64,000 bases of DNA from Tissierellales bacterium (GCA_025210965.1 JAOAQY010000069.1:1-64000); one strand, 5' to 3'; shown: positions 34,246 through 45,506, counted from the first letter of the stretch. Made by a program: numbers and translations. Notes: a model not told the origin generated them from the letters alone.

Positions 34246-35643
34246 ATGAGGACAAAATTGAAACAATTGATTTTGAGTGAAAAATTGATTATAGCTGGAG
34301 ATAAATTGCTTTTGGGTGTATCAGGAGGAGTAGATTCTATGGTATTACTCGACCTTATGATTCAGATTAGAGCGGATATGTCAATAGAGTTAGGCGTAGC
34401 TCATTTAAATCACGGGTTGAGAGGAGAAGCTGCTGACAAAGACTGTGAACTGGTAAGGCGTGTTAGTATTGAAAATGAAATTCCTTTTTATGAAGAAAAA
34501 GTGGATATGATGGAATATTCTAGAACACATAAATTAACACCAGAAGAGGCAGGACGAAATTTAAGGCGAAATTTTTTCAGGCGAATAAGCGAAAAATATG
34601 ACTATAAAAAAATAGTGCTAGCGCATAATCAAAATGATCAAGCAGAAACTCTTATAATGAGGATATTTAGAGGAACAGGAATAGATGGATTGATAGGTAT
34701 AAAAAAAATAAATGGAATGTGGATACGACCTATGCTTATGATTAGTCGAACTGAAATTGAGAGATATGCGTTGGAATATGGAATCAAATACAGAACTGAC
34801 CATACTAATTTAGAGACTATTTATGAGCGAAACAAAATTAGATTAGATTTATTGCCTATGATTCAAAAACAATATAATCCTAAAATTATAGAAAGCTTAG
34901 TCAGACTTTCTAAATCTGCAGAAGCCGATGTATCTTATATTGAAGGTGTAGTTGATGGGATAGCAAGTGAAATGTTTGAAATAGATGAGAAATACTTGGA
35001 ATTTTCCATAGAAAAATTTAATAAAATAGATAATCGACTAAAAAATAGGGTACTAAGAAGAGGCCTGCGATTATTAAAACAGTCATTAGAGGGAATCGAA
35101 GAAAATAATATAATTTTGTTAAAAGCGTTTATTGAAAATAGCGTATCGGGAAGGTTTCATGATATTAAAGATGGGCTGAAGGCACATAGTTATAATGATA
35201 AGTGCAGAATAGGCTATATAAATATGAATTCTGAACGATATGAATACGAAATAGGAATTGGGACTTTATTGAAAAACGAGCGTTTTGAAATAGAAACGGA
35301 AGTAATAAATGCAGAAAATATAAAAAAATATTCCAAAGACGTGTTTGTAAAATGCTTTGATTATGATAAAATTAGTTATGCTCTTAAAATTAGAAATCGA
35401 AAAAATGGTGATCGCATAAAAGTTTTGGGCATGCAAGGTAGTAAAAAATTAAAAGATTTATTTATTGATTTGAAAATACCAAGATATGAGAGAAATGATA
35501 TACCTCTCATAGTTTCTGGTGATCAAATTGTTTGGGTAGTTGGGTACAGGATTAGTGATGATTTCAAGGTAACTGATTCTACTAGGAGAGTTTTAAAGAT
35601 TAAAATTTTAAAACGAGGAGAGAAAAAGTTAGATGATGAATGA
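34246..35643 (+). CDS. tilS: tRNA(Ile)-lysidine synthetase
   Basis: The 465-residue enzyme converts C34 of the CAU-anticodon isoleucine tRNA to lysidine with ATP and lysine, an essential step. The PP-loop LLGVSGGVDSMVLLD is near residue 22-36; HLNHGLRGE and AHNQNDQAETLIMRI follow; a C-terminal TilS domain ends with RVLKIKI. TTTGGAGGTATC precedes the ATG. The stop overlaps the hpt start by 11 bases. Confidence 0.95.
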   Translation: MRTKLKQLILSEKLIIAGDKLLLGVSGGVDSMVLLDLMIQIRADMSIELGVAHLNHGLRGEAADKDCELVRRVSIENEIPFYEEKVDMMEYSRTHKLTPEEAGRNLRRNFFRRISEKYDYKKIVLAHNQNDQAETLIMRIFRGTGIDGLIGIKKINGMWIRPMLMISRTEIERYALEYGIKYRTDHTNLETIYERNKIRLDLLPMIQKQYNPKIIESLVRLSKSAEADVSYIEGVVDGIASEMFEIDEKYLEFSIEKFNKIDNRLKNRVLRRGLRLLKQSLEGIEENNIILLKAFIENSVSGRFHDIKDGLKAHSYNDKCRIGYINMNSERYEYEIGIGTLLKNERFEIETEVINAENIKKYSKDVFVKCFDYDKISYALKIRNRKNGDRIKVLGMQGSKKLKDLFIDLKIPRYERNDIPLIVSGDQIVWVVGYRISDDFKVTDSTRRVLKIKILKRGEKKLDDE

Positions 35644-36181
35644 ATGGATGAATGATATCGAAAGGGTATTACTTACTGAAGAAGATTTAAAGAATAAAAT
35701 TGCTCAATTAGGGGAGCAGATTTCAAAAGACTATCAAGGCGAAGAATTACTCTTGTTAGGTATATTGAAAGGAAGCGTAATATTTATGTCTGATTTAGCA
35801 AGATCGATAAGCATTCCTGTATCTATGGATTTTATGGCGGTATCTAGTTATGGAGATGGAACAGAATCTTCTGGAGTAGTTAGAATTTTGAAAGATTTAG
35901 ATCAAGAAATAAAAGGGAAAAATATACTTATAGTCGAAGATATAATAGACAGTGGTTTGACACTTGATTATTTGATGGGATATTTTAAAGCTAGAGGTCC
36001 TAAAAGTGTTGAAATTTGTACTATTATGGATAAGTCAGATAGACGAACAGTTGAAGTACCTATTAAATACCTTGGTTTTGATGTTCCAAACGAATTTCTA
36101 GTAGGCTATGGATTAGATTATGCAGAAAAGTATAGAAATCTACCGTTTGTAGGCATCTTAAAAGAGGAGGTTTACAAATAG
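35633..36181 (+). CDS. hpt: Hypoxanthine(-guanine) phosphoribosyltransferase
   Basis: The 182-residue enzyme salvages hypoxanthine and guanine with PRPP. It shows LLGILKGSVIFMSDL, the conserved SSYGDGTESSG flap and the PRPP loop VEDIIDSGLTLDYL. ATG 35633 or 35636 may be used after GAGGAG (35615-35620). tilS-hpt-ftsH is a classical Firmicute order. Confidence 0.95.
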   Translation: MMNEWMNDIERVLLTEEDLKNKIAQLGEQISKDYQGEELLLLGILKGSVIFMSDLARSISIPVSMDFMAVSSYGDGTESSGVVRILKDLDQEIKGKNILIVEDIIDSGLTLDYLMGYFKARGPKSVEICTIMDKSDRRTVEVPIKYLGFDVPNEFLVGYGLDYAEKYRNLPFVGILKEEVYK

Positions 36182-36209
36182 AGTATCACCATGAGAAAGG
36201 AGGCATCTC

Positions 36210-38189
36210 ATGAAAAAATTCATGAAAAGTATTAGCTTCTATTTGTTAATTTTTATAGCCATAATATTAGTTGTACAGATGGCTACACAGCAAACACCAA
36301 CTATTAAGGCACTTACATTTGAAGAATTAGTAAGTCAGGTTGAAAAAGCAACACCAGAAAAGATAATTGAGATGAAAATTGTGGAAAATAGTATAGAAGG
36401 TAAATTGCCGGATGGTACTGAATTCAGGTCTTATGTGCCAGAAATTCCACATGATTACTACGAGGCTTTACAAAGCAACAGTAATATAAAAATGGTAGCA
36501 GAGGCTAAACCTCAGACTTCATTTTTAATTACAATGTTACCAACTATTTTTATGATTCTCGTGTTAGTGGCCTTTTGGGTTATTTTCATGCAGCAATCAC
36601 AAGGTGGTAATGGTAAGGTTATGAATTTTGGAAGAAGTAAAGCGCGTATGAAAAAGCCAGATGATGATAATAATCAAGTTACATTTGAAGATATTGCTGG
36701 TTTAGAGGAAGAAAAAGAAGAATTAGCTGAAGTTGTTGATTTTCTTTCGAATCCAAAGAAGTTTATTGATTTAGGCGCAAGAATTCCGAAAGGAATACTA
36801 ATGGTAGGTCCTCCTGGTACAGGAAAAACTTATCTTTCAAGGGCAGTAGCTGGAGAAGCGGGAGTGCCGTTTTTTACGATTAGTGGTTCTGATTTCGTAG
36901 AAATGTTTGTTGGGGTTGGAGCTTCGCGTGTTAGAGATTTGTTTGACCAAGCAAAGAAGAATTCGCCTTGTATTATTTTTATTGATGAAATCGATGCAGT
37001 TGGAAGACGTCGTGGCGCAGGTCACGGTGGAGGTCATGATGAAAGAGAACAAACTCTTAATCAGTTGTTAGTTGAAATGGATGGATTTGGCAAAAATGAA
37101 GGAGTAATAGTTATGGCTGCCACTAATAGACCAGACATACTAGATCCTGCACTTTTGAGACCAGGCCGATTTGACAGAAGAGTATATGTTGGAGTTCCTG
37201 ATATAAAAGGGCGAGAAGCTATACTTAAAATTCATTCTAAAGACAAACCTCTTGCAGAAGATGTTGATTTAAAGGTATTAGCGAGAAGAACACCAGGATT
37301 TACTCCTGCTGATTTAGAAAATCTAATGAATGAAGCAGCACTTTTAACGGCTAGAGAGGCATTAAAAGAGATTCCTATGCGGATAGCTGAAGAAGCTATT
37401 ACTAAAGTTCAAGCTGGAGTAGCTAAGAAGAGTAGAATAGTTAGTGAAAAAGAGAGAAGATTGACGGCGTACCATGAAGCCGGTCATGCTGTGGTTACGG
37501 CGGTTTCGTCTAACTCTACGAATGTACACATGATAACTATTATTCCTAGAGGTGGAGCTGGAGGATTTACTATGAAGCTTCCAGATGAGGATAATAAATC
37601 TTATTATTCTAAAACAGAAATGGAAGAAGAATTGGTAAGTCTTTTAGGTGGACGAGTAGCAGAAGCTCTTATTTTGGATGATATAAGTACAGGAGCGTCT
37701 AATGATATTGAGAGAGCTACTAAAATTGCTCGCAGTATGGTTACTAAATATGGTATGAGTTCTAAATTAGGACCTATTTCTTATGGTGGGGATTCAGACG
37801 AGCCTTTCCTTGGAAGAGATATGGGACGTCCTAGAGACTTTAGTGAGAAAGTTGCAGCTGAAATAGATCAAGAAGTAAGAATGATAATTGATGCGGCATA
37901 TCATAAAGCGGAGACTCTTTTAACTGAAAATATGGATAAGTTAGAAATAGTTGCTCAAGGACTATTGAAAGTGGAAACATTAGATGCTAAACAATTTAAG
38001 GGATTATTTGATGGTTCTATGGAATTAGAGGATTTAAAAGTTTTTGATGACGAAGCGCAGAAAGATAAATCTAAATCAGTTGATTTGGAAAAATCATCAG
38101 ATGAAGATACAAAAGTAGATTTAGAGAAGCCTAGTACTGACAATCAAGAACATATTGAAGATGCAGAATTTGAAAAAGAAAAAGAATAA
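36210..38189 (+). CDS. ftsH: ATP-dependent zinc metalloprotease FtsH
   Basis: The 659-residue membrane protease has two membrane segments (about 7-24 and 105-127) with an outer domain between. An AAA domain follows, with Walker A GPPGTGKT (near 199), Walker [12 protein letters not shown] and the SRH region, then the protease domain with HEAGH (H422-H426). It degrades membrane and short-lived cytoplasmic proteins. The tail beyond 620 is low-complexity and acidic, longer than in many homologues. AAAGGAGG precedes the ATG. Confidence 0.97.
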   Translation: MKKFMKSISFYLLIFIAIILVVQMATQQTPTIKALTFEELVSQVEKATPEKIIEMKIVENSIEGKLPDGTEFRSYVPEIPHDYYEALQSNSNIKMVAEAKPQTSFLITMLPTIFMILVLVAFWVIFMQQSQGGNGKVMNFGRSKARMKKPDDDNNQVTFEDIAGLEEEKEELAEVVDFLSNPKKFIDLGARIPKGILMVGPPGTGKTYLSRAVAGEAGVPFFTISGSDFVEMFVGVGASRVRDLFDQAKKNSPCIIFIDEIDAVGRRRGAGHGGGHDEREQTLNQLLVEMDGFGKNEGVIVMAATNRPDILDPALLRPGRFDRRVYVGVPDIKGREAILKIHSKDKPLAEDVDLKVLARRTPGFTPADLENLMNEAALLTAREALKEIPMRIAEEAITKVQAGVAKKSRIVSEKERRLTAYHEAGHAVVTAVSSNSTNVHMITIIPRGGAGGFTMKLPDEDNKSYYSKTEMEEELVSLLGGRVAEALILDDISTGASNDIERATKIARSMVTKYGMSSKLGPISYGGDSDEPFLGRDMGRPRDFSEKVAAEIDQEVRMIIDAAYHKAETLLTENMDKLEIVAQGLLKVETLDAKQFKGLFDGSMELEDLKVFDDEAQKDKSKSVDLEKSSDEDTKVDLEKPSTDNQEHIEDAEFEKEKE

Positions 38190-38194
38190 GAAAT

Positions 38195-38224
38195 AAAAAG
38201 GAGACTCTTTGAGTCTCTTTTTTA
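38195..38224 (+). terminator. Intrinsic terminator after ftsH
   Basis: GAGACTC-TTT-GAGTCTC with flanking A- and T-tracts. Confidence 0.88.
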
Positions 38225-38382
38225 TTTTTAAATAATCATTCTACTATTATTGTCAAAAAAATGTATATTTTGAATTTTTACAGTCACCTTTTTTAACAAA
38301 ATGAAATAAATATTGCAAAAAAAACGAGAATGTAATAGTCTATATTTGGGAGAATACAAAACCTATGAACGGAGGTCAATGG

Positions 38383-40062
38383 ATGATAGAAAAAGATAAA
38401 TTAAATCAAATAGCCGAAGGAAAGAAAAAATGGCGAGAAACAACAGTAGAAAAAGTCGTTTCTAGATTTCCAGAAAGAAAAGAAACATTTACTACAGGCT
38501 CTGGAGAAGCTGTTGAGCGTTTGTATACACCAAACGACGCTTCTAATCTAGATTATGAAACCGATTTAGGTTACCCAGGTCAATATCCATACACAAGAGG
38601 CGTACAACCAACTATGTATAGAGGTAGACTTTGGACTATGAGAATGTATGCTGGATTTGCGACTGCTGAAGAATCAAACAAGAGATATAAATATTTAGTA
38701 GAGCAAGGATCTACAGGTCTTTCAGTTGCATTCGATTTACCAACACAGATTGGATATGACTCGGATCATCCTCTTTCAGAAGGGGAAGTTGGTAAAGTTG
38801 GGGTTGCTATAGATTCCCTTGCAGATATGGAAATTTTATTTGATGGGATTCCTTTGGATAAAGTAAGTACATCAATGACTATAAATGCTCCAGCGGCAGT
38901 TTTGTTAGCAATGTACATTGCTGTTGCAGAAAAGCAAGGTGTTAGTGCAGAAAAATTGAGGGGAACTATTCAAAATGACATACTTAAAGAGTATATAGCC
39001 AGAGGGACGTATATATTCCCTACTGAACCTTCAATGAGACTAATAACAAATATATTTGAGTATTGCTCTAAAGAGGTTCCAAAATGGAATACAATAAGTA
39101 TTTCAGGCTATCATATTAGAGAGGCTGGTTCAACAGCGGCACAAGAAGTAGGTTTTACAATTGCAGATGGTATTGCATATGTAGAAGCAGCATTAGAGGC
39201 TGGATTAGATATAGATGATTTTGCACCTAGACTTTCTTTCTTCTTCAATGCACACAATGATTTATTAGAAGAGGTTTCTAAGTATAGAGCTGCAAGAAGA
39301 CTTTGGGCAAAAATTATGAAAGACAGATTTGGAGCAAAAAATCCGAAATCTATGGCTTTGAAGTTCCACACTCAAACTGGTGGTTCTACACTTACAGCAC
39401 AGCAACCAGATAATAATATTGTCAGAGTTGCTATACAGACATTAGCTGCAGTATTAGGTGGCACACAGTCTCTTCATACAAATTCAAAAGATGAGGCTTT
39501 AGCACTACCTACTGAAGATTCTGTTAGAATAGCACTTAGAACTCAGCAAATAGTGGCACATGAAAGTGGTGTAACAAATACAGTAGATCCACTTGCTGGT
39601 TCATATTATATTGAAGCAAAGACAAGTGAAATTGAAGAAAAAGCTATGGAGTATATTTCTAAGATAGATGAAATAGGTGGAGCACCTAAAGCTATTGAAA
39701 TGGGCTATATTCAAAAAGAAATAATGGAAGCTGCATATCACTATCAAAAGGAAGTAGAATCAGGAGAGCAGATTGTAGTAGGTATGAACAAATTTAAAAT
39801 AGAGGAAGAACCACCAAAAGGTCTTTTGAAAGTCGACCCAGCTGTTGGCGAGAGAAAGAAAGAAGGACTTAAAGCATTAAGAGATGAAAGAGATCAAGCC
39901 AAAGTTGACGAAACTTTGAAGGCATTAAAAGTGGCTTGTGAAGGTACAGAAAATGTTATGCCGTATATATTAGAGGCTGTAAGAGTATATGCTACACTTG
40001 GAGAAATTTGTGGAGTTATGCGTGAAGTATTTGGTGAATATCAACAGAGTGTTATGCTATAG
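38383..40062 (+). CDS. mcmA1: Methylmalonyl-CoA mutase, catalytic (large) subunit
   Basis: The 559-residue protein is the TIM-barrel part of B12-dependent methylmalonyl-CoA mutase ([25 protein letters not shown] ... [14 protein letters not shown]), which interconverts succinyl-CoA and (R)-methylmalonyl-CoA. It lacks the cobalamin-binding domain, supplied by the next gene. ATG 38383 lies seven bases after GGAGGT; an earlier ATG at 38365 is upstream of that RBS. It is the first gene of an eight-gene propionate operon. Confidence 0.95.
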   Translation: MIEKDKLNQIAEGKKKWRETTVEKVVSRFPERKETFTTGSGEAVERLYTPNDASNLDYETDLGYPGQYPYTRGVQPTMYRGRLWTMRMYAGFATAEESNKRYKYLVEQGSTGLSVAFDLPTQIGYDSDHPLSEGEVGKVGVAIDSLADMEILFDGIPLDKVSTSMTINAPAAVLLAMYIAVAEKQGVSAEKLRGTIQNDILKEYIARGTYIFPTEPSMRLITNIFEYCSKEVPKWNTISISGYHIREAGSTAAQEVGFTIADGIAYVEAALEAGLDIDDFAPRLSFFFNAHNDLLEEVSKYRAARRLWAKIMKDRFGAKNPKSMALKFHTQTGGSTLTAQQPDNNIVRVAIQTLAAVLGGTQSLHTNSKDEALALPTEDSVRIALRTQQIVAHESGVTNTVDPLAGSYYIEAKTSEIEEKAMEYISKIDEIGGAPKAIEMGYIQKEIMEAAYHYQKEVESGEQIVVGMNKFKIEEEPPKGLLKVDPAVGERKKEGLKALRDERDQAKVDETLKALKVACEGTENVMPYILEAVRVYATLGEICGVMREVFGEYQQSVML

Positions 40063-40081
40063 GATTTGAGGAGGATATGAT

Positions 40082-40480
40082 ATGGATAGACCAATTAGAG
40101 TTTTGATGGCAAAACCAGGCCTAGATGGGCATGATAGAGGAGCAAAAGTAGTTGCTAGAGCACTTAGAGATGCAGGAATGGAAGTAATATATACAGGGCT
40201 CAGACAAACACCAGAGCAAATAGTTGCAGCAGCCATACAGGAAGATGTTGATGTAGTAGCAATGAGTATACTATCAGGAGCTCACAATCACTTATTTCCA
40301 AAAGTAATGGAATTATTGAAGAATCAAGATGCAGATGACATTTTAGTTGTCGGTGGTGGAGTTATTCCAGAGGAAGATATTCCATTTTTGAAATCATGTG
40401 GCATAGCAGAGGTATTTACTCCAGGAACTCCAACACAGGTTACTATTGATTTTATAAAAGACAACCTTAAAAGACATTAA
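40082..40480 (+). CDS. mcmA2: Methylmalonyl-CoA mutase, B12-binding (small) subunit
   Basis: The 132-residue protein is a single cobalamin-binding domain with the DxHxxG motif (GLDGHDRG, near 14-21), whose histidine coordinates cobalt, followed by SILSGAH and [10 protein letters not shown]. It joins the large subunit 19 bases upstream to form an active mutase. The split two-chain form is common in anaerobic Firmicutes and archaea. Confidence 0.95.
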   Translation: MDRPIRVLMAKPGLDGHDRGAKVVARALRDAGMEVIYTGLRQTPEQIVAAAIQEDVDVVAMSILSGAHNHLFPKVMELLKNQDADDILVVGGGVIPEEDIPFLKSCGIAEVFTPGTPTQVTIDFIKDNLKRH

Positions 40481-40492
40481 GGAGAGTTTAAG

Positions 40493-41449
40493 ATGGACCA
40501 GCTAATAGAGAGATTGTTAAAGGGAGATAAGAGGGCTTGTGCTAGAGTGATTTCCCAAGTTGAAAACAGTGAAGCGCTGGCATCGGAGCTAGTGAGAGAA
40601 ATATATCCATATACAGGTAAGGCCCATGTTGTAGGTATAACAGGGCCGCCTGGTGGTGGTAAAAGCACTATTACAGATAAACTTGCAAAACACATTAGAA
40701 AATTAAATAAAAAAGTTGGAATAATAGCTATAGATCCGACAAGTCCTTTTTCTGGTGGATCAATACTAGGAGATAGGATTAGAATGAACGATTTGGCGTT
40801 AGATCCAGATGTATTTATTCGCAGTATGGGTACTAGAGGTCATTTAGGAGGTCTTTCAAGAGCTACTAAAGATGCTATTAAAGTGCTAGATGCATTTGGA
40901 ATGGATTATATATTTGTTGAGACTGTAGGAGTAGGACAATCAGAAGTTGATGTAGTTAAAACAGCAGATACAGTAGTTATGGTAATGGTACCAGGACTGG
41001 GTGATGATATTCAGGCTATAAAAGCTGGTGTTATGGAGATTGGAGATATATTTGCTGTAAACAAATCGGATTTATTTGGAGCGCAGCGAACAGTTACTGA
41101 AATAAATATGATGTTAGATTTAGGTGGTCATTTAGAAAGACGCCCACCAGTTGTTGAAGTAATAGGATTAGAAAACAAGGGAATTGATGATTTGTTTGAA
41201 GAGATTGAAAAGCATAAAGCTTATTTGATTGAAGAAAATTTATATGAAGAAAGAAAAAGAGATCATTTGAAATATGAAATTTTAGGATTGGTTGAAGACA
41301 AACTTATCAATGTTATATATGAAAATGATCAAAAATCTAGTTATTTGGATAAAATAGCGCATTTAGTTTTTGAAAAAAGACAAGATCCTTATTCTGCAAG
41401 GGATGAGGTTATTGATAAAATCATTTCAAAATCAAGGGGAGGCAATTAG
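40493..41449 (+). CDS. meaB: Methylmalonyl-CoA mutase-associated GTPase MeaB
   Basis: This 318-residue G3E-family GTPase (formerly ArgK) has a P-loop [16 protein letters not shown] (near 49-64), [11 protein letters not shown]-like switch (ETVGVGQSE) and NKSD. MeaB gates loading of adenosylcobalamin into the mutase and protects it from inactivation. It starts 12 bases after the small subunit gene; its last bases abut the epimerase GTG. Confidence 0.95.
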   Translation: MDQLIERLLKGDKRACARVISQVENSEALASELVREIYPYTGKAHVVGITGPPGGGKSTITDKLAKHIRKLNKKVGIIAIDPTSPFSGGSILGDRIRMNDLALDPDVFIRSMGTRGHLGGLSRATKDAIKVLDAFGMDYIFVETVGVGQSEVDVVKTADTVVMVMVPGLGDDIQAIKAGVMEIGDIFAVNKSDLFGAQRTVTEINMMLDLGGHLERRPPVVEVIGLENKGIDDLFEEIEKHKAYLIEENLYEERKRDHLKYEILGLVEDKLINVIYENDQKSSYLDKIAHLVFEKRQDPYSARDEVIDKIISKSRGGN

Positions 41450-41450
41450 A

Positions 41451-41855
41451 GTGATAAAAAAAATAGACCATATAGGAGTTGCAGTGAGCAATTTAGAAGA
41501 AACTTTAGAGTTTTACACAGATGTTTTAGGACTCGATTTAGCGGGAACTGAGGTAGTGGAAGAACAAAAGGTGAAGGTAGCTTTTTTGCCAGTAGGAGAT
41601 AGTGAAATTGAATTATTAGAATCGACAGAAGAAGATGGTCCGATTGCTAGATTTATAGAAAAAAAAGGTCAAGGGATACAGCACATAGCACTTAGAGTAG
41701 ACAATATTGAAGAAGCTATAGAAGAGATGAAAGCAAAAGGAATTAGAATGATTGACGAAAAACCTAGATATGGTGCAGGTGGCGCTAAGATAGCCTTTTG
41801 TCATCCAAAAAGCACTAAGGGTGTACTTTTGGAACTTTGCGAAAGAAATGATTAG
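41451..41855 (+). CDS. mce: Methylmalonyl-CoA epimerase
   Basis: GTG 41451 is chosen: it follows AGGGGAGGC by six bases and yields the family start [19 protein letters not shown] longer reading would run into meaB. The 134-residue glyoxalase-fold protein has metal ligands H in DHIGVAV, H in IQHIALRV and E in LLELCE. It interconverts (R)- and (S)-methylmalonyl-CoA, linking mutase and decarboxylase. Confidence 0.95.
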   Translation: MIKKIDHIGVAVSNLEETLEFYTDVLGLDLAGTEVVEEQKVKVAFLPVGDSEIELLESTEEDGPIARFIEKKGQGIQHIALRVDNIEEAIEEMKAKGIRMIDEKPRYGAGGAKIAFCHPKSTKGVLLELCERND

Positions 41856-41877
41856 AAGGCGATAAGGAGGTTTAGAG

Positions 41878-43425
41878 ATGTCAAACTCTAAAATAGAAGA
41901 ACTTTATGAAAAACGCTCTAAAATAGAAAATGGTGGCGGAGAAGCACAGATAGAAAAGCAGCATAAAAGAGGGAAATTAACAGCTAGAGAGAGAATAAAT
42001 GTATTACTAGACACTGATAGTTTTGTAGAATTAGATGCATTTGTAGCACATAGATGCAATAATTTTGGTATGGAGAAAAAAGATATTCCAGGAGAGGGAG
42101 TAGTTACTGGATATGGAACGATTGACGGAAGATTGGTTTACGTATTTGCGCAGGATTTCACTGTTATAGGTGGCTCACTTGGAGAAATGCATGCAAAGAA
42201 AATTTGCAAGATACAAGAGCTAGCTATGAAAGTGGGTGCTCCGGTAATTGGATTAAATGATTCTGGTGGAGCGAGAATACAAGAGGGTGTTGATGCACTT
42301 TCAGGATACGGAAGAATATTTTACAACAATACCAAAGCATCGGGCGTTATCCCACAAATTTCTGTTATTATGGGACCATGTGCAGGTGGAGCAGTTTATT
42401 CTCCAGCACTTACTGATTTTGTATTTATGATTGAGAAAACAAGCAAGATGTTTATAACAGGTCCACAGGTAATAAAAACAGTTACTGGCGAGGAAGTATC
42501 TGCTGAAAAACTAGGTGGTGCAATGACTCACAATACAGTAAGTGGAGTTGCGCATTTTGTAGATAACAGTGAAGAGGATTCATTAAATGCAGTTCGAAAA
42601 CTCTTAAGTTATTTGCCATCTAATAATCTAGAAGAAGCACCTAGCATAGATAGTGATGATGAGAGAAACAGACTTAATACTATTTTAAATGAATTGGTTC
42701 CAGAAAATCCAAATAAACCATATGACATGAAAGAAATTGTTAGAGAAATTGGAGATAATGGAGAATTTTTTGAAGTTCAGCCTCATTTTGCTAAAAATAT
42801 AATAACTGGATTTATAAGATTAAATGGTCAATCTGTTGGAGTTATAGGGAATCAACCAGCAGTTCTCGCAGGATGTTTAAATATAGATGCATCGGATAAA
42901 GCAAGTCGTTTTATAAGAACTTGTGATGCGTATAATATTCCTATATTAAATTTGATAGATGTTCCAGGATTTTTGCCAGGAGTAGACCAAGAATATGGTG
43001 GAATCATAAGACATGGAGCGAAGATGTTGTATGCGTATAGTGAGGCGACAGTTCCTAAAGTATCTATAGTTGTAAGGAAGGCCTATGGAGGATCATATCT
43101 TGCTATGTGTAGTAAAGATATGGGAGCTGATATTGTATATGCTTGGCCAAATTCAGAGATTGCTGTAATGGGACCTGCTGGGGCAGCAAATATAATATTT
43201 AGAAAAGACATAGAAAATTCTAATGATCCTCTAGAGACTAGAAACGATAAAATAAATGAGTATAGAGATACAGTAGCAAATCCTTATGTTGCTGCAGGTA
43301 GAGGATTTATTGATGATGTAATAGAGCCTGCTCATACGAGAGCTAGACTTATAAATGCATTTGAAATGCTTGCAACAAAGAGAGAGGCATCGCCAGCTAA
43401 GAAACATGGCAATATTCCACTATAG
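41878..43425 (+). CDS. mmdA: Methylmalonyl-CoA decarboxylase, carboxyltransferase (alpha) subunit
   Basis: The 515-residue protein is an acyl-CoA carboxyltransferase (PCCB/MmdA family), with [12 protein letters not shown], the oxyanion region [12 protein letters not shown] and [29 protein letters not shown]. It moves the carboxyl group from methylmalonyl-CoA to biotin on the MmdC carrier. Presence of OadG- and OadB-like genes just downstream indicates the decarboxylase rather than propionyl-CoA carboxylase. AAGGAGG lies before the ATG. Confidence 0.93.
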   Translation: MSNSKIEELYEKRSKIENGGGEAQIEKQHKRGKLTARERINVLLDTDSFVELDAFVAHRCNNFGMEKKDIPGEGVVTGYGTIDGRLVYVFAQDFTVIGGSLGEMHAKKICKIQELAMKVGAPVIGLNDSGGARIQEGVDALSGYGRIFYNNTKASGVIPQISVIMGPCAGGAVYSPALTDFVFMIEKTSKMFITGPQVIKTVTGEEVSAEKLGGAMTHNTVSGVAHFVDNSEEDSLNAVRKLLSYLPSNNLEEAPSIDSDDERNRLNTILNELVPENPNKPYDMKEIVREIGDNGEFFEVQPHFAKNIITGFIRLNGQSVGVIGNQPAVLAGCLNIDASDKASRFIRTCDAYNIPILNLIDVPGFLPGVDQEYGGIIRHGAKMLYAYSEATVPKVSIVVRKAYGGSYLAMCSKDMGADIVYAWPNSEIAVMGPAGAANIIFRKDIENSNDPLETRNDKINEYRDTVANPYVAAGRGFIDDVIEPAHTRARLINAFEMLATKREASPAKKHGNIPL

Positions 43426-43439
43426 AAGAGGTGATATAG

Positions 43440-43808
43440 ATGATTACAGATGTGCATAATGTCACGATTGCAGAAGCAGCTACGGTAATGATTTTTAGTA
43501 TGGCTATTGTATTTTTTGTTTTACTAATAATTTCTTTTATGATGGATTTGATAAGAATGGTTTTTGGAGAAAAGCAAAAAGCAGAGGTTGTTAAGGATAT
43601 AACTCCACAGGTAAAGAAAACAGAAATTACAAGTAATACTTCAAAAGACGATGACGAAGAGCTTATAGCTGTTATTACTGCAGCAATAGCAGCAGAACTC
43701 TCTTGCAGTACTAGAGATATAAGACTAAAGAGCATAAAGAGAAAAAATACGCCAGTGCAACCGTGGGCAGAAGCTGGTAAACACGAAAACATGCTTAATC
43801 GCATATAA
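43440..43808 (+). CDS. mmdD: Na+-pumping decarboxylase, small membrane (OadG/MmdD) subunit
   Basis: The 122-residue protein has one N-terminal membrane segment (about 13-38), a K/T-rich linker and the conserved C-terminal EELIAVITAAIAAELS plus a basic/tryptophan end (VQPWAEAGKHENMLNRI). It ties the carboxyltransferase to the membrane beta subunit. It starts 14 bases after mmdA with AAGAGGTGAT. Confidence 0.9.
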   Translation: MITDVHNVTIAEAATVMIFSMAIVFFVLLIISFMMDLIRMVFGEKQKAEVVKDITPQVKKTEITSNTSKDDDEELIAVITAAIAAELSCSTRDIRLKSIKRKNTPVQPWAEAGKHENMLNRI

Positions 43809-43822
43809 TTGGGGGAGCGGAA

Positions 43823-44233
43823 ATGAAAAAATATAATATTACAGTAAATGGCAAAACTTATGAAGTTGAAGTTGAAGAAGTTCAAGGTTCAAGCAGTGTT
43901 GGTGCACAAAGTACAGCTAGGTCAGAGAAACGAGTAGAGACAAAAGCAGTAGAAACTCCAAAGATGGAACAAAAGAAAGCAGCAAAAAAAGAAGCTCCAA
44001 AGGTAGAAGTATCTGCAGGTTCAACTACAATTGAAGCGCCTATGCCAGGAGCTATATTGGATTTCAAAGTTAGTGTTGGTGACAGCGTTCAAGCTGGAGA
44101 TGTAGTATTGATTTTAGAGGCTATGAAGATGGAAAATGAAATTACTGCACCTACATCGGGAAAAGTTAGTGCGATTCATGTATCAAAAGGTGATAATGTT
44201 GGATCAGGTGATACATTAGTTTCACTTAATTAA
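43823..44233 (+). CDS. mmdC: Biotin carboxyl carrier subunit of the decarboxylase
   Basis: The 136-residue protein has an N-terminal short domain, an A/K/P/E-rich flexible linker (about 25-65) and a biotinyl domain (about 67-136) with the biotinylation motif EAMKMENE. It carries CO2 from the alpha subunit to the beta subunit. AMKM is the classical biotin acceptor lysine context. It is 14 bases from mmdD. Confidence 0.95.
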   Translation: MKKYNITVNGKTYEVEVEEVQGSSSVGAQSTARSEKRVETKAVETPKMEQKKAAKKEAPKVEVSAGSTTIEAPMPGAILDFKVSVGDSVQAGDVVLILEAMKMENEITAPTSGKVSAIHVSKGDNVGSGDTLVSLN

Positions 44234-44257
44234 GACGACGAAAGGCAGGTCGATTTC

Positions 44258-45385
44258 ATGGAACTTTTACAAAATTTTTGGGAGACAACCGGGTTTGCCA
44301 TGGTACAGCCAGGGCAAATAGCTATGATAGTAGGGGCTTGTTTTTTCCTATATTTAGCTATAAAAAAAGAATATGAACCATATTTGCTTATTCCTATATC
44401 GGTAGGAATAATATTAGTAAACTTACCTGGAGCAAACCTAATGGCACACCCTGAAGGAGATGCAAATGGCGGACTGTTGTATTACCTATATCAAGGAACC
44501 AAGCTTGGTATATATCCTCCTATCATATTTTTGTGTTTAGGGGCTAGTACGGATTTTGGACCAGTACTTGCAAATCCAAGGAGTTTGCTTTTAGGAGCAG
44601 CAGCTCAATTTGGAATATTCTTTACATTCTTTGGAGCAATATTATTTGGATTTGATGGACTAGAAGCTGCAGCTATTTCTATAATTGGTGGAGCAGATGG
44701 TCCTACGGCACTTTATCTTACAAGTAAGCTCGCACCTCATTTACTAGGTTCTATAGGTCTAGCTGCGTATTCCTATATGGCGTTAGTGCCTATTATTCAG
44801 CCACCTATTATGAGAGCGCTTACTACTAAGGAAGAAAGACAGATAAAAATGACACAACTAAAGCCAGTGTCTAAAAGAGAGAAGATAGTATTTCCTATAG
44901 CTGTTATGATATTTGTAATATTCTTGCTTCCAAGTGCAGGACCACTTATAGGGATGCTAATGTTTGGTAATTTAATAAAAGAATCTGGAGTTGTGCCAAA
45001 ACTTACTGAAACTGCTACAAATGCGATGATGTATACTGTGACAATATTATTAGGTGTTACAGTTGGTGCGAAGGCAGATTATGTAACGTTTTTAGATCCA
45101 AAAACAGGATTGATATTTATACTAGGAATAGCGGCATTCTGTGTTGGAACGGCGACAGGGGTTTTATTCGGAAAAGTAATGTGTAAATTGTCAAAAGGCA
45201 AGATAAATCCACTTATAGGAGCAGCTGGTGTATCGGCAGTACCGATGGCTGCTAGAGTTGTTCAAAAAGTAGGAAGAGAAGAAAATCCTAACAATTATTT
45301 ATTGATGCATGCTATGGGTCCTAATGTAGCGGGAGTAATAGGTTCTGCTGTAGCAGCTGGTGTTTTATTGATGTTCTTTCAGTAA
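44258..45385 (+). CDS. mmdB: Na+-translocating decarboxylase, beta (membrane) subunit
   Basis: The 375-residue polytopic protein is an OadB/MmdB type. It decarboxylates carboxybiotin while exporting Na+. Conserved stretches GGADGPTALYLTSKLAP and SYMALVPIIQPPIMRALTTKEER are seen, and the C-terminal GPNVAGVIGSAVAAG. It is the last gene of the operon, closed by a terminator. With the other subunits, it turns methylmalonyl-CoA to propionyl-CoA and drives a sodium gradient. Confidence 0.95.
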   Translation: MELLQNFWETTGFAMVQPGQIAMIVGACFFLYLAIKKEYEPYLLIPISVGIILVNLPGANLMAHPEGDANGGLLYYLYQGTKLGIYPPIIFLCLGASTDFGPVLANPRSLLLGAAAQFGIFFTFFGAILFGFDGLEAAAISIIGGADGPTALYLTSKLAPHLLGSIGLAAYSYMALVPIIQPPIMRALTTKEERQIKMTQLKPVSKREKIVFPIAVMIFVIFLLPSAGPLIGMLMFGNLIKESGVVPKLTETATNAMMYTVTILLGVTVGAKADYVTFLDPKTGLIFILGIAAFCVGTATGVLFGKVMCKLSKGKINPLIGAAGVSAVPMAARVVQKVGREENPNNYLLMHAMGPNVAGVIGSAVAAGVLLMFFQ

Positions 45386-45401
45386 TAAATAAAAGATTGA
45401 G

Positions 45402-45434
45402 AAACATCCTCTATATTTTGGAGGATGTTTTTTT
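45402..45434 (+). terminator. Intrinsic terminator of the propionate operon
   Basis: AAACATCCTC pairs with GAGGATGTTT, loop TATATTTTG, then Ts. Confidence 0.9.
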
Positions 45435-45506
45435 GGTTTAGTTTTTTTGATTCAATTTGATATCTCAATTTTGTGATATAATGATTTGAGAATAAGAGGT
45501 GATATT

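Noticed and set aside
43397-43885. 162-codon reading frame on the minus strand
   Set aside because: It lies antisense over mmdD and the junctions of the propionate operon, which are well supported, and its product is low-complexity without a family.
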